Shown here piece by piece: positions 1 through 11,828 of a stretch of 64,000 nucleotides of DNA. The stretch is from positions 3,038,001 through 3,102,000 of the forward strand of contig WWBZ02000016.1 of NCBI GenBank assembly GCA_011503125.2, in the 5' to 3' direction. A program made the translations under genes and the position numbers. Below the pieces are notes generated by a model that worked only from the letters and a program-made list of their open reading frames with translations, was not told the DNA's origin and searched no databases. Origin of the DNA: Botryosphaeria dothidea. Lineage: Eukaryota > Ascomycota > Dothideomycetes > Botryosphaeriales > Botryosphaeriaceae. The first letter of the stretch is position 1. Each line of letters begins with the position of its first letter.

Positions 1-243
1 TTACGGTCCGCCACGGACGCCTCTACACCAGCGCTGCCGATATTATAAAAGCTACACATCCCACATTATTGAGTCACTAGTATTTTTTTTCCTTCATCAG
101 CCTTCAGCATCCAGAAGCAGCACTCTTTTGAGCTTCTCCAGTCAACAAACCTCCCAAGCCCTCAGTCAAGCAGTTCATTAACTCCGCCGCCATCTTTGCC
201 TTCTTGCCTTTGATTGTCTCCAAGTCCAAGCCTCTACGCCAAA

Positions 244-1166
244 ATGCTTTCTTATCTCGCGCCTTTGGCACTCCTCCTCCCGCTCGCCTTTTCTTGCCCT
301 GACCACTCCGCCACTCCTGTCGAAGAATTGGTCAGGCGCCAAATCAACACCCCCGACAATGGAAATGGAAACTGGACCACTCGTGTTCCTGGCTCCAGCA
401 TGTGGGCCTATGAGTTTTCTTTCAACTGGGGCCGTCTGAGCCCGGGTAAGTCTTGTATTCTTCCCACCAATGCCATCCTCATTCTTACGTATAGTGCGCA
501 GATTTCGAACTTTGCCAAACTGGCACACAACAATCCCCTATTGCGCTCACACGTTCGGACGCCACAAACCATGCCCGCACTCCCCGCTTCACTGGCTACA
601 AGGGCAAGTGGGCTGGCCAGTATTTCAACTGGGGCTACGGCTCTGCCTTCAACCTGGACCATCCGGAAGATGAGTACACCTCGCTGCCGTCCATGATGGT
701 CGAAAACCAGACCCTCTACCTGACCGGCTGGCACATCCATGCCCCCGCCGACCACCAGGTCGACGGCGACCGCAGCAAAGCTGAGGTCCACTTCGTCCAC
801 GTCGACGACGAGGGCCACGAGAAGGCCGTTCTGGGCTTCCTCCTGGATCCACCCATGACTCCTGGCGGCGAGAACTCCAGCTTCCTCGATCAGCTGCCCT
901 CGCCCATGCTTCACTTCAACGAGACCGACAGGCAGCTCGCCATGGAAATGTCGTTCGACGACGCTCTGGCCGAGGTCAACTACTTCGAGGAGCACTGGAC
1001 TTACAAGGGCAGTTTGACCAGCCCACCCTGCCACGAGGGCATCCGCTGGTACGTCGCCAAGAACAGGATGATGACTAGCGTGGCCCAAATGCAGGAGATT
1101 CTCCGTGTCAGTACCTTCTCCGCGCGTGCCATCCAGGAGACGTGGCTGCACCAGGTCAACAAATAG
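244..1166 (+). CDS. secreted alpha-class carbonic anhydrase
   Basis: Catalyses CO2 hydration to bicarbonate, probably outside the cell. Two exons, 244-445 and 502-1166, with a 56-bp intron (446-501, GTAAGT donor, GCAG acceptor), give 288 residues. The first 18 or so residues (MLSYLAPLALLLPLAFSC) form a signal peptide. The zinc site is visible: WHIHAP gives His145 and His147, and EVHFVH gives His164. The family hallmark SPPCHEG lies near the C terminus. The splice is fixed by family similarity: joining at 445/502 gives SPDFELCQTGTQQSP, whereas reading through the intron gives unrelated residues. The length is normal for fungal alpha enzymes, and NXT/NXS sites fit a secreted glycoprotein. No partner gene lies nearby. 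The family call is secure; the physiological role (pH or CO2 sensing) is inference. Confidence 0.93.
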
Positions 1167-4100
1167 ATAATCTGTTTCACGACGACGATGCAAACGCGGC
1201 GCATGGTGGTTGCAGAGTGGTGTTCTGTGTTGGTTTTTTTTTGCCCTCCATTCATTCTTCTTTTTCCTCGCTACTCTTCTGTCAATACTTTCCATTTACG
1301 CTGCTTGTATATACAGCATTTCCGGCATACTGTACATATAAAACGATGCCAACAATTCCTCAAAATCCTCGGTTCTACGGGCATGACCAGCATCTGCAAA
1401 AGTGACACTGAATCGTGCTTCTCCCGCCTTTTCTCGGCCGAGAACCCCGCTGGGTCGCGTAGAGATACTTGCGTGTGGAAGGACCAAGGATCTTGCATCC
1501 TCTTGGCGGGCGCGGTGAGCTGAAGTGGTTGAGGACCAGGACATCGGCCGGGATACCGAAGCCTGGATAAAACGCGGTTCAGGCCGCAGCACGCCTGCGC
1601 CAAGAGAGAGCGATGACAGCCTCATGTATCACAAAACACACATGCCGAATCCATGATAGCGGCAAAATAGTGAGGGGGGAGAGTCATGTGACACCTTTTT
1701 TGTGTTATTATCTAATCGCCCGCGTACGGACTCATGAGCCTATTTGGTTGTCTGGTAGGGAGAATGCTTCCGATGCCTGGCAGGTGCCACTGTTTGAGGA
1801 ATTTGGGGAAACGGTTGTCCGTTCTTTCTTTCTTTCTTTCTTTTTCCCCTCCGCGCAAGCACCAGTTCCATGTATTTGTACATCTGCCGTTACCGACATT
1901 TTGCACATCTTGACTTCTACAGTCACCGTTTGCGATTAGCGCGGTCGGTTGAAGAAAGAAGGAGCGCTCGAGATTTCCCGCCACGGTAGGCGATTGTTCT
2001 TGGCGCCACTCCCCTCATAATCAAACAGCACCGCCATTCACAGCATTTCATTCAGTGATGACGAAGTGCATGAAGATGCGTTGCAAGAAGAAAAAAGGCG
2101 GTTGCCGTTAGCGCAAGGCAGACGGGACGCAACTACCGAGATCCGGAAATCCTTTCAACGGTTTTCCGCCCTCCCCACGCGTTTACCCTAGTCTCCTTTA
2201 GGGCCGGAGCCGATTGGATTCAGTAGGACCTTTTTTATTCTCCGGGCGAATGAGAGGGGCGGAGTGATGGCATTAGACTTTGGAGGGAGCGGGCTCGGCG
2301 GCGCGGCGCGCGCTCTTGGCGGGTTGGGTTGGAGCGGACGGTCTTGGGTGGGCCAAGAGGGGGGGGGAATACGGGCGGCTGGGCGCGTGGCGGCGGGAGG
2401 AGATGGAATTTGGACGGGGGATTGTTGTCTCTGATTGGAGGGTTTCGTGCCGAGAATGTTCATCGCTGGGCGGTTGTGGGTGTTGTTGAGATGATTGATT
2501 TAGCAGGAGCCAAGGATATATGCGAGACCCGAGTGAGCTGCTCGGATTCGGCGCTTCTATGGTATGCAGGCTCCGGGGTGGGAGGGCTTGGAGTGGTGTT
2601 GGCGAGGGCAGTGAGGCATGAACGAAGTGTGTGTTGAGATCGATCGAGAGGGTGTTGTACAGAAATGTTTGCTGCTCGGTACTTACCGTGTGTGGGGAAT
2701 AAAACAGGCACTGCCTGGCTAGTCAACTGGCGGTTCAGATCCTGCGAGTGAAACGTACGATTTTGAATGTGGCGTGCATCATCGCACTATTGTAGCACGT
2801 TTCAATAGACGCGTGAAAAGTCCTGCCGGAGCCGCACAGTGGCGTTGTCCCTGTAATTCAGCAGTGATGGGTATACCCTGGCGTGGCAACCGACCTGCAG
2901 AACATGGAGGGGTAGATGGCGGAGGATCTTGGCAGCAGACCAATGACTGCATTGATAAATAAGTTGCGAATATGCGAACCTATAATGGAGTCTTGTTGAC
3001 ACCTGCAGTTCAGGTCCAGATCTTGAGCCCAGGCTCTTAAACGGGGATACGGTCGTTGGGGCAAATTAGGAACACATTCCCTGGATGAGGTACTCCGAAA
3101 GTTCCAGACCGCTTCAAGTAACCACTATCATTTACCCAGTATAGTAATCTGAATGACCTCGTTAAGGTTCAACTGGGAAAGTTTTGCCGGGAAAAAGGGG
3201 AAAAGAGCCGGTAGTTCACCCGTAGACGCGAATAGAGAACTTTGGCGTTGCTTTCACACGCGCCCAGAGACTTGATGGAGGAACTTGCGGAGTACAACCA
3301 TTGCTGTGGGCTCCTGTATCCCTGTGCCGCGATTGCAACTGCGTCCAGCCTGATCTTCACGCATATGGCTTAACCTTTAAAGCTCTTGATAACCGGGGCT
3401 GAAATTCTTCCGTACGTCTCCTGCCTTTTGTCGTCCCCTCAGTCGGGGCTTTCGTCGGTGATTATCCATGCTACAACGTTCCCGGTTTACCTCTGCAGCT
3501 TAAGTACGCGTCAGGACGCCTAGGTTGTCTTGCTTCGTTGAGACTATAGTTATTTCCGCTTCCAGTAGGTCCGCAGAACTTTCGCCACTTTTCCTAAGCG
3601 CCGGACGTAACTGTAGTCCGACATGATGGAGTCGCCGACCTACGCGTTGTGGCTCAGCTTCTGGACGGCTTGGTGTATTCTTGACGCATAGCGAGCATCA
3701 CGGGATGCCAAATTGAAAAGGACCAAGAGGAACGCGAGTCGCAGAACGGCTGAGGACATGGCAAATATAGAATATTGGCATGTGAGTGAAGAAAATGGCA
3801 CTCGTGGATCAAGAGGACCATCATCGATTGTTACTGGGGCCCGTTAAGGCTGCAGTGAGGTTAAGTGGACTGAGACTGAACTTCGGTCTCTCAGATGAAG
3901 CGAAATCATGAGCAGGCATCAGCGATGATGGATCACGCTGCTGATGTCGGACCAGACAGAAACTTCATCACTGCTTACAACAAATCGTAAGGCCAGCTGT
4001 ACCTTTACCTTATCCGCTGTGCCGGTGCAAGTCTGCCTCAGGCAACGGCGTTTTTGACACCAACTATCCATTGCGTCTAAAGGCATACAAATCCTTTCCA

Positions 4101-5072
4101 GCAGTCTGGAGAGGTATTTCGCACGAATTTCGGACGAAGGTGCAATGATATCTTTAGTACCTCGTAACTGAAATCCTTCCAAGTTTTCCGATCCCCGGCT
4201 GACCATGATGATATGTTGCAACGTAGGTCAGATGTCACTGAATTTAAAGTCTCGAAGCGGTTTGTCGGACGTTCGGTAATTGCGAACTCCGGTCCGTACA
4301 CTATGAATTTTTTCTTTGGCTAACGTTAAGCTTACCGTTGATGACCTACGGTAGAGAAAGCTTATTGAAGGCAGCAGCGCCACCATGCTCCCACGAAATT
4401 TTAAATTGGTAAGCAAATGTCGGTAACAACACGGAAGGCCGCGGGTGATCTCCAACTATTTCCGGGAGATAACTCATTCAAGAGTCCTGGCCACCGGATT
4501 CTCGAATGTGCTGGCAAGCTTTGTGAGTACATACATATACTTTGTGGAAAGACTCGTGAAAGTTGTGCGAATGTGAACGTGCATGCATGAGAACCAGCAT
4601 AATATACTCATGTTAAAGCGCGAATACGGGCACTGAGTATAAAATAAAAAGGTGGCTGGTATCAGGGCAAGCAGCTTCTTGAATGTGATGCGTCGCAAGA
4701 TCTACGGAAATCTTGCCGCAACCACCCTGGCAATGCCATTTACCTGTCGCATCAGATACATTTCTCGACTTGCACAGCAGGATGACTGCCTGCATGTAAT
4801 TTCTTTTGTTTCCTTATATCCCTGGTGTTACATCTACGAGACGAGCAGATTTCGTTCCCGATGATGGTCCAGACACAAATCGTGGTTGACATTGCTTCGC
4901 CAAAATGCGTGCACAATGGATGCAAAACCGGTGCCATTTTATATGAATAGTACCAAGGTTGAGTCCCAACGGTGATTCTCTGGTGCGAAAATGTCTTTCG
5001 CACGACATTCTCACTTTCCCAACGCCGCTGCTCCAAAACTGAAAAAGCCAGTCTACCGCTTCGCTGTTCGCT
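1167..5072. other. gene-poor stretch, about 3.9 kb
   Basis: No conserved coding region was recognised on either strand; all open frames are short and unlike known families. It holds the 3' flank of the carbonic anhydrase gene, a (CTTT)n microsatellite near 1826-1850, and a G-rich patch near 2280-2400. From about 2700 to 5000 the composition is more balanced and looks like decayed sequence, but no transposase or terminal repeat could be recognised. One possible small secreted ORF is listed separately. Confidence 0.6.
3640..3759 (-). other. possible small secreted ORF (very tentative)
   Basis: A 39-codon minus-strand ORF starts at 3759 with MSSAVLRLAFLLVLFNLASR, which resembles a signal peptide followed by a basic, helical-looking stretch. 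It ends at a TAG (3640-3642), after which the same frame stays open for about 36 more codons before a TAA. This could be a small secreted protein gene with a nonsense mutation, the first exon of a spliced gene (a GTAGGT donor-like sequence overlaps the stop), or chance. No family was recognised. Confidence 0.18.
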
Positions 5073-5181
5073 ATGGACATTTCAGAGAACAAGCGCAAGG
5101 TACCGTTATCTTACGCCCGCGAGTAGCCTCAAGTTAGCCTCTGACATTCATTCCACACGCAGACAACCTCTCACAGTATAG

Positions 5182-6639
5182 AGTCTTTTTAAGACCCGAC
5201 GAGTCCGTCCACGGCTTCGATCTTCCACCGTCTTTCCCCGCGATGGCTCTCCCAATGGTGTTCCGGCCAGGCCCGTGTGCGAACCTGAGGATGATCCGTA
5301 CAACCGTGAGAACGACGCGCCGTCGAATAAGAGATCAGAAATGGAGTTCCGAAACGCCTACATCTTGAACAACCCGCCGGGAGATCGATTGGTGCGGGTT
5401 GCCGTTCAGGACATCCTCAATCTACATCTCCATTCAGATGAGATTTTTCCTCGCTACATCATTGATGACTTGTCGAGTGCCGGAGTAGAAACAGTTCATC
5501 TGTCCAGGGTTCAGGCCCTCATCGATGAAGAACTCATGTACAAGCTTTCCTGGCTCCTCGCAGATACCTTGAACACGCCGGAGAAACTCAACATTGCATT
5601 GGAGCAAGTAGAAGAGGCGGCGCATTGCATTCACAACTTTCAGGAGAACGATCATAGCCGGAGTGCGTCGGCCATGTCGCTCCCGGAATTCCAGCCACAG
5701 CAAGAGACAGATGCCTATGAGCCCGCACCTCCGGGTTTCCGCACAGTCGTGGTCACGAAGACAGAGCTCTCGGATTCAGAGTGCCTCATCAAGCAAGCCG
5801 CAAAGCCGAAGGAGGCGGGAGAACATGCACCGCAGAGTGAGCAGACCCTGGCTTCGTCAAGACAGACTTCTGCGATAAGCGGACACCGTGCCAGCGGCGG
5901 GGTTGCACCGGCAACACCCAACAAAAGAATTGTCGAGAGGGGTCTCATCGGCAGAGTCCGGCTGTTCATGAGGGCAGACAGAGTTCAATCTTTGACTCTG
6001 GAAGAAGCTCAGTTGGTGTTTTCTGAACCAAGGTATCTATTTGTCTGGCATGCGCTTCCCGGTGCTATGGGAAGTTTCGGAGAAACCTCTGACAGGGTTG
6101 TGAAAACCCAAGTCCAGTCGATATGGGAACAGTTAGATGAGGATGCCCAGCTCGAGTGGTCCCACTATCATCAAGATCTTGTGAGCGGTCGTAGGAGTCT
6201 GAGGGAAATGCTTGCTCGCGAAACTCTTTCGGAGACTGAGGTATCGATGGCACCGAATTGCCTAATCTCTTCGCAAGGAAAGAGCAATGATTATCATCAG
6301 CCAACCGCACGGGGCGAATTGAACTCATCCAATCCCATCGACGCAAATGCTCTTGGTATCCGACAACCTCATTCAGCGCATATCCCTGCAGAAGCCGAAG
6401 GAGGTGCATCAAATCCTCGTGTGCCCCGAGAGATGCGTACACCTTCTCCCAGGCCTATCAAGCAAGAGAACATCGACCCGGATAACTTTGGTACAGCAGA
6501 CCATGACCATCCACCAGATCCTAAGGGCGATGTGACGTCTCACAGGAGAAATATAAGTGACAGCAAGGAAAGTTTCAAGAGCAATGGTCGCCCTCGTTTC
6601 GTGTTCAAGGATATGATGTCATCTACACGACTGCAATGA
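5182..6639 (+). CDS. uncharacterised protein, 5' end unresolved
   Basis: A long open frame ends at TGA 6637-6639 and is open back to 5182, but it has no ATG in the natural-looking N-terminal part. Two overlapping readings look coding near the 5' end: one (about 5163-5272) reads through FLRPDESVHGFDLPPSF, the other continues as PVCEPEDDPYNREND. This suggests an unrecognised intron or a one-base indel near 5270. A plausible first exon is ATG 5073 to 5099 (MDISENKRK), followed by a GT. The protein has a folded-looking N-terminal half (about residues 25-125) and a low-complexity Ser/Pro/Arg-rich C-terminal half. No known domain was recognised and no function is proposed. Confidence 0.5.
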   Translation, partial: SLFKTRRVRPRLRSSTVFPRDGSPNGVPARPVCEPEDDPYNRENDAPSNKRSEMEFRNAYILNNPPGDRLVRVAVQDILNLHLHSDEIFPRYIIDDLSSAGVETVHLSRVQALIDEELMYKLSWLLADTLNTPEKLNIALEQVEEAAHCIHNFQENDHSRSASAMSLPEFQPQQETDAYEPAPPGFRTVVVTKTELSDSECLIKQAAKPKEAGEHAPQSEQTLASSRQTSAISGHRASGGVAPATPNKRIVERGLIGRVRLFMRADRVQSLTLEEAQLVFSEPRYLFVWHALPGAMGSFGETSDRVVKTQVQSIWEQLDEDAQLEWSHYHQDLVSGRRSLREMLARETLSETEVSMAPNCLISSQGKSNDYHQPTARGELNSSNPIDANALGIRQPHSAHIPAEAEGGASNPRVPREMRTPSPRPIKQENIDPDNFGTADHDHPPDPKGDVTSHRRNISDSKESFKSNGRPRFVFKDMMSSTRLQ

Positions 6640-6788
6640 GTAGATAGGATTGAGCAAGATTGAGACATTTAGATGGATAGGATAAAGCCTCATGCCTTGA
6701 CTCTCTTCGTGGCTACAACAGACCTATGGAACCTGCTAAATCAAGGGAAGTAAAGAAGATTGCTGGAGGGTTAGACCGATCTCTGCGT

Positions 6789-7131
6789 ATGAAGGAATGC
6801 AAAGAGACAGTAAGTCGATGACCACATCAAATTTTGATTTCGCTAATATTTCAATACGTAGATCGCTCTGAGAGTGCCGAGCGGAAAGGAGGGTCTCCAA
6901 ATTTGCGATGACGGGCTGAAAGTCAAGTTGGTTGATATCATGCGGACGGTAGGCGCAAAATGGAAAGACACTTGCGGAATCTTGTATGGACTGATCGAAA
7001 ACGTTTTTTTCGGGGCTGAAACGGACATGATTGGTCCGGATGTGCGAGAGATTGATGGGTCTCGTGTGGTGATTCGGCTTAGTGGCTTGGTTACGCGCAG
7101 CGGCAATGACTTACCCGTGTCATTGCTTTGA
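6789..7131 (+). CDS. small uncharacterised protein (96 aa)
   Basis: Two exons, 6789-6809 (MKECKET) and 6862-7131, separated by a 52-bp intron with a GTAAGT donor, a gctaat branch-like site and a TAG acceptor. The joined reading contains VPSGKEGLQICDDGLKVKLV and a hydrophilic, globular-looking body ending at TGA. It lies 150 bp after the preceding gene on the same strand and could instead be a 3' exon set of that gene. No family was recognised. The good splice signals are the main support. Confidence 0.4.
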
Positions 7132-7645
7132 AATAGAAGTAGTTGCCCCATATGTCTTGGACTAACAGCCCGCGTTACCAGACCTTGAAAACTACAGCAG
7201 CGAAGTAGATCAGAGCTCGGATAGTCCTGAGTGAGTGATGCATATTTTGGCTAGTCTGGATCTTGCTTTCCTCCTCTTTTCCATGTCGAAGATCGACGGA
7301 CTGCCAAAGTCAGTAGGCTCCGACGGCTCGACCAATCGCATCCTCAGTACACGCCCAACCATTCCTTTGTCCCGAGACCCTGATGGTATTCCCGCTGACT
7401 GTCGTACGCACCAAAAACACTCCGTTGAAAAATCGTTTGTACAAGTCGAGTCTCAACCCACCGTGGCGCACTAAACAGGAGTCAGCCCCACCACGGACCT
7501 CTCATGACGCGATCCCGAGCTCCGATCACCTAAGTAAGCATCTGTAGACTGGCGTTTTTATACCAAAAGCCAGCCATTTCCCTACAGATCCGCCTCCCGA
7601 AGCTTTGATCCCCAAATTTCTTATGCAAATAGTAAATACTACAGC

Positions 7646-9201
7646 ATGACGCAGCAGAGCGCCCAGGTAATCATCGTCGGCAGCGGCATTGCGGGGCTGG
7701 CGCTTGCCGCAATGCTCGAGCGTCTCGACATTTCCTACTTGGTCCTCGAAGCTTATCCTTCTGTCACCCCCAACGTCGGCGCCGGCATTTTGCTGTACCC
7801 AAACGGCCTCCGGATCCTCGACCAGCTTGGCATGTATGAAGACTTTGAGGAGGTCGGCCAAAAATTCGAACGCAATTCCACGCTCGACGGATCGACCTCA
7901 AAGCCGCTGTCCATATTGGACCTGGGCGATTCATCAAAAGAGAGATTTGGATACGACTCACTGATTCTCGGAAGATACGATGTGGTTGCAATTCTCGAGA
8001 AGCACATCAAGCACAAAGAAAGGCTCCTTCCAAATAAAAGAGTCGTCGAGGTTGAGACTTTAGAAGACAAAGTGCTTGTACATTGTCAAGATGGCTCTAC
8101 GTACGAAGGCCAGATCGTTGCCGGGACCGACGGCGTGCACAGTGCCGTACGAAGGGAGATGTGGAAGGCGGCAGAGAGACTGGAGCCTGGCGCAATTCCA
8201 GACGATGACCTGAAAGGTCTATCTCCTCCAGCAGAATATCTCAAATAGAGCACTATGCTAATCAGGACTCCGCAGGCGTGCGCTGCGAGTTTGGCTCCTT
8301 CTTTGGCACCGCAACTCCGACAGGCGACGTTCGCCCTGGAGACATCATTGCAACACACCTGCAGGACCACAACATCGGCATCTTCCCGGCTCGAGACGGC
8401 AGAGTCTTTTTTTTCTGGCACTTCAAGCTTCCGGCCAATGCGCTAGCCTCCCCCAATGCTTTCCCGCGCTTCACCAAAGAGGACGGGCTCACCTCTCTCA
8501 AGGACTTCCCGGATTTGGTCGCCAGCAGTTCTTGCAAGACCAAGTTCAGCGAAATAGTCAACAACATCGTTACGTACGGCACCACGCCGTTGCCGAACTA
8601 TGTATTGCGGAAGTGGTCTTTCCGCCGAATCGTCATCATCGGCGACGCTGCTCACAAACCCAACCCCGTCACCGGGCAGGGCGGCAACAACTGCATCGAG
8701 TCCGCCGCTGCGCTGGCCAACTCCATCACCCACGCCTTTGCCAGTGACGGCGTGCCGCTGCAAGATCCACGCTGGCCAGCCTCTTCCGTTACGAAAGCCT
8801 TCGGAATCCTTGAGGAACAGCGATTCAATCGTGTGCATGACGTAGTGGAGAACTCAGTTCAGGCCCAGCGCGTCTTTGCATGGTCGGATTGGAAGTCAAG
8901 ATTGACATCGAGATACCTTGTCCCGCTTCTGAGTAAGGCTGTGCAGGTACAGAAAGTATACGGGGATGTGCCGAAAGGGGTGAAGCTTATTGGTAAAGAA
9001 TGGGACATCACAACTCGGCCACACACCGTCCCATTCGAGGATGAGGAACCACTTAAAGAGGAGGCTTCTACAAGTGGTGTCACGGTGTTAGCCATATCCA
9101 GCGTTGCCATTTTCATCGCCGTGGCGACGACCAAACACTTCTGGAGAGCTGGCCTCTCTTCCCTGACGAGACGACTGATAGAGCGACACTTGATAGAATA
9201 G
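7646..9201 (+). CDS. FAD-dependent monooxygenase with C-terminal membrane anchor
   Basis: Flavin hydroxylase of the PHBH fold, of the kind common in fungal secondary metabolism. Exons 7646-8216 and 8276-9201 give 498 residues. Visible motifs are the N-terminal Rossmann VIIVGSGIAGLALA (residues about 8-21), a GRYDVV segment near 112, and the second FAD motif GDAAHKPNPVTGQGGN. The last 50 residues include a hydrophobic helix (VTVLAISSVAIFIAVATT), so the enzyme is probably tail-anchored. The intron (8217-8275) is inferred: frame 1 meets a TAG just after it, and LKGVRCEFG restores the family pattern. Its donor GTCTAT is weak, but a gctaat branch site and a CGCAG acceptor support it. Substrate unknown. 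No synthase lies next to it, so a pathway cannot be assigned. Confidence 0.85.
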
Positions 9202-9533
9202 TTAGTGAATAGAGCAAAAGTAAACAATGAAGATCTGCAGGGTACAAAGAAACATTGTCATATCTGGATGGGGTCGAGTGAGGGCAAGAGAACAATGCGT
9301 TGTAACATGAAGAAGACATGCGATTAGCAGGATAAATACATTGTTGCCCAACTTCAAGTGGGGATAAATGCTCTCGCCATCATAAATCTTGCCCATCATC
9401 ACCGGCACTCTTCGATTACCGTGGCTTTCCTTTGGTGACAAACTTAAGCAACAAGGAAACAAGCCACTCGAAGAGCACATCCCTAAACATACACAACACA
9501 AATCACCATTCTTCTGTTCCTCCCCACACCAAC

Positions 9534-10313
9534 ATGTGGCGCTCCTTCTCCTCCCGCCCCACCGTCATCCCCGGCCGCCCTATCCCCGTCTGCAAACCAC
9601 CCTGCAGCCACTACCACCGCCTCACCTGCTCCCACACCGTCACCACCCCCCTGCCCACCCCCTGCGGCACCAACTGCAGCACCATCTCCCCGCACGCCAC
9701 CTCCCGCCCCTTCTTCTGCGCCGCGTGCCACCGCGACCTGTACACCCTCTACCCGGACCTCAAGTACCTGCAGCACTGCGCCGCGCTGCCCGCCAACCCC
9801 ACCCTCCCGCAGTTCCGGGACTGGTTTTACGAGGGGCTGGAGGTGGAGCGGCGCGCCGTCGCGCTGCTGAACGCGGGCTCGGCGACGCACCGCGCGAGCC
9901 GCCCCGTGGCGCGCGACGGCGGCGTGCTGGACGGCGGCGAGTACGCGCCGTACCACCCGTCGTGGGTGGACTGGGCGACCTCGCGTATCGAGATACCCGT
10001 TCGGCGAGAGGAGGGCGCCGCGCCGGAGCTGGTGGCTGTGGACCAGGGCGTCTGGGACGGGTGTGGCGAGGCGATGCGGGAGCTGGTTGTGCGGAAGGAG
10101 TACAACGAGCGGGCGGTGCGGCAGAATGGCGCGGCTGCGCTGCGGAGGGTGGAGGTGATGGGGGTGGTGAGTTATGTCAGTGAGGTTGATCCGGAGCTGG
10201 ATGAGTCGGTGGCTATTACGGAGGAAGAGCAGCGGCAGTTGGCGGCGATTGAGGTTGATTTGGAGAGGGATGGTGTGGTTTCGCGGATTACAAGGCTGGA
10301 GTTGCAGCTTTGA
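9534..10313 (+). CDS. uncharacterised Cys/His-rich protein
   Basis: A single-exon ORF; the ATG at 9534 is preferred over the upstream in-frame ATG at 9432 because the extra residues look like untranslated leader. It encodes 259 residues. The N-terminal 70 residues carry paired Cys/His (KPPCSHYHRLTCSH, PCGTNC, FCAACH), which suggests one or two metal-binding sites. The rest is acidic and helical, with a conserved-looking WVDWATSRIEIP stretch and a Glu-rich C terminus. The coding region is strongly GC-rich. No named domain was recognised. Zinc binding is an inference from residue spacing only. Confidence 0.6.
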   Translation: MWRSFSSRPTVIPGRPIPVCKPPCSHYHRLTCSHTVTTPLPTPCGTNCSTISPHATSRPFFCAACHRDLYTLYPDLKYLQHCAALPANPTLPQFRDWFYEGLEVERRAVALLNAGSATHRASRPVARDGGVLDGGEYAPYHPSWVDWATSRIEIPVRREEGAAPELVAVDQGVWDGCGEAMRELVVRKEYNERAVRQNGAAALRRVEVMGVVSYVSEVDPELDESVAITEEEQRQLAAIEVDLERDGVVSRITRLELQL

Positions 10314-10609
10314 GGGGTGATGTTGTGTCTCCCACTGATTGGTAAGTTGTTCGTTCCCTTCAAGTTAAGTGATTTACCGCGTGGCAGGAGTTTAGGTTAG
10401 ACCAACATACTTAGACCATCATATCAATTGCTTTATTTTACCTGATTCTTGATACATAATTTTCCGTGAATTTACACTGTTGATTTTCATATTGATTTTT
10501 GAAAGCTCATAACGCCAGGCGTCTGCGCTCCCGCGCGCCCTGAGCCTGAAATGCTTCTATGACCGGAATATAGCTTCAGACGAAGCTGGGCCACTTCTGC
10601 TCTATCCCA

Positions 10610-11490
10610 TCACGAGTAGGCCACTTCCAAAGCAATCTCTCTTCTCTCCACCTCTCCCAATTCACTCCCCACATCGACCAATATTTCCGCCCGCGCTTCT
10701 TCCAAGAGCCCTCCCTGGCCATCCTTTGCCTCCCCTTTGATTCTCACCAACAGACTCTCATCCAGACCCACACCATTCATCCTGGCCGTCTTCTGCAATC
10801 TCCCCAGGTTCCTCGCCACCGCATGCACCACCGCCGGCGCATCAGCCCTCAACACATCAAACGCCCTCTGCACCTCTGCACCCCCAGCCGCACTGCCCGG
10901 CCCACACGGCACCAGCAGCAAGAACCGCCTACTCCCCTCCCGCCCCTTCGCATCGCGCACCCCCGGCAGAAAATCGCTTGCAATCGCCCGCATCAGCGGC
11001 GAGTCGGCTGCCACGTACGGGCCCCAGCTCGTGTAGCTCTCGAGCGCGCAGTTGCGCACCAGACTCAGCTGCAGGTGCCGCAGCCCGGGGCCCGCGAGTG
11101 CGACCAGCGCGGCCGTCATCGCCATGTAGCTCTCGTACTCGTCGCCCCAGGCCGTGCGGTACCAGCGGTCAATGAACTTGTCCGGGATGTCGACGTTGAG
11201 GTGGCGGATCAGCGGGAAGTAGCGCGGGGAGAGAGCGAAGCAGGGGGGCGCGTTGCGCGAGCGCAGGAGGTTGGGGATGTGGAAGACGGAGAAGCGGTTG
11301 CGGCCGTACAGGATGGGGAGCGCTTCGAGGGCGAGACGGCGGCAGGTGGGCAGGATGGAGGGGTGCAGGTTGTAGTAGGGTGTGGGGAGGCCGCCGGAGG
11401 TGACGCAGAGGAGGACGCCGGGGTAGGTGAGGAGGTGGGTGTAGATTTGCTCGCGGACTTCGGGAGGGAGCTTGGCGAAGAGGGGGGGAG
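10610..11490 (-). CDS. DUF7730/2EXR-like (F-box-like) protein, main exon
   Basis: The main minus-strand exon runs from an AG acceptor just above 11490 to the stop at 10610. It opens with LFAKLPPEVREQIYTHLLTY, the signature of fungal 2EXR/DUF7730 proteins, whose N terminus resembles an F-box. It continues through SILPTCRRLALEALPILYG, typical of the family, and ends with a helical C terminus. The acceptor sits directly at a run of seven Cs; upstream the same frame has a TAA, so an intron or upstream exon is required. A likely upstream coding start is near 11828 (MDNATVNGRVDSVTD), but no donor in the right phase could be fixed, so the 5' end is open. Roles of these proteins are largely unknown. 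Confidence 0.65.
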
Positions 11491-11828
11491 CTGTTTTGCG
11501 GGTTTATTGGGCGCGAAGTTAGGGTTTGGTGAAGAGAGTCCGGCTGCTCCAGGTGTTTGGATAGAGGCTTGCGGTATTTTGAGGGAGGTGGAGGAGCGGG
11601 CTGAGACGGCCGAACGGCATGAAGATCCGGAAAACAGGTAAGCTCTGTAGACCATGCCTGTTGGATTTGGGTAGAGAGGTCGAAGGAGTACCGAGGATCA
11701 ATTGGTACGCTTCGAAGAATACTCTGCCGGGTTTGACGCTGTGTTGTGGTGTTGGCCGCAGCTGCCGAATACTCGTCGTGAATATCGGTCACAGAGTCGA
11801 CTCTTCCGTTCACAGTAGCATTGTCCAT

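Noticed and set aside
408..1295. 295-codon open frame antisense to the carbonic anhydrase gene
   Set aside because: It mirrors a GC-rich coding region on the other strand, has no family similarity, and the plus-strand gene has clear catalytic motifs.
2700..5050. Possible RIP-mutated transposon
   Set aside because: There is no strong AT bias or TpA excess by eye, and no transposase or reverse-transcriptase motif or terminal repeat was recognised on either strand.
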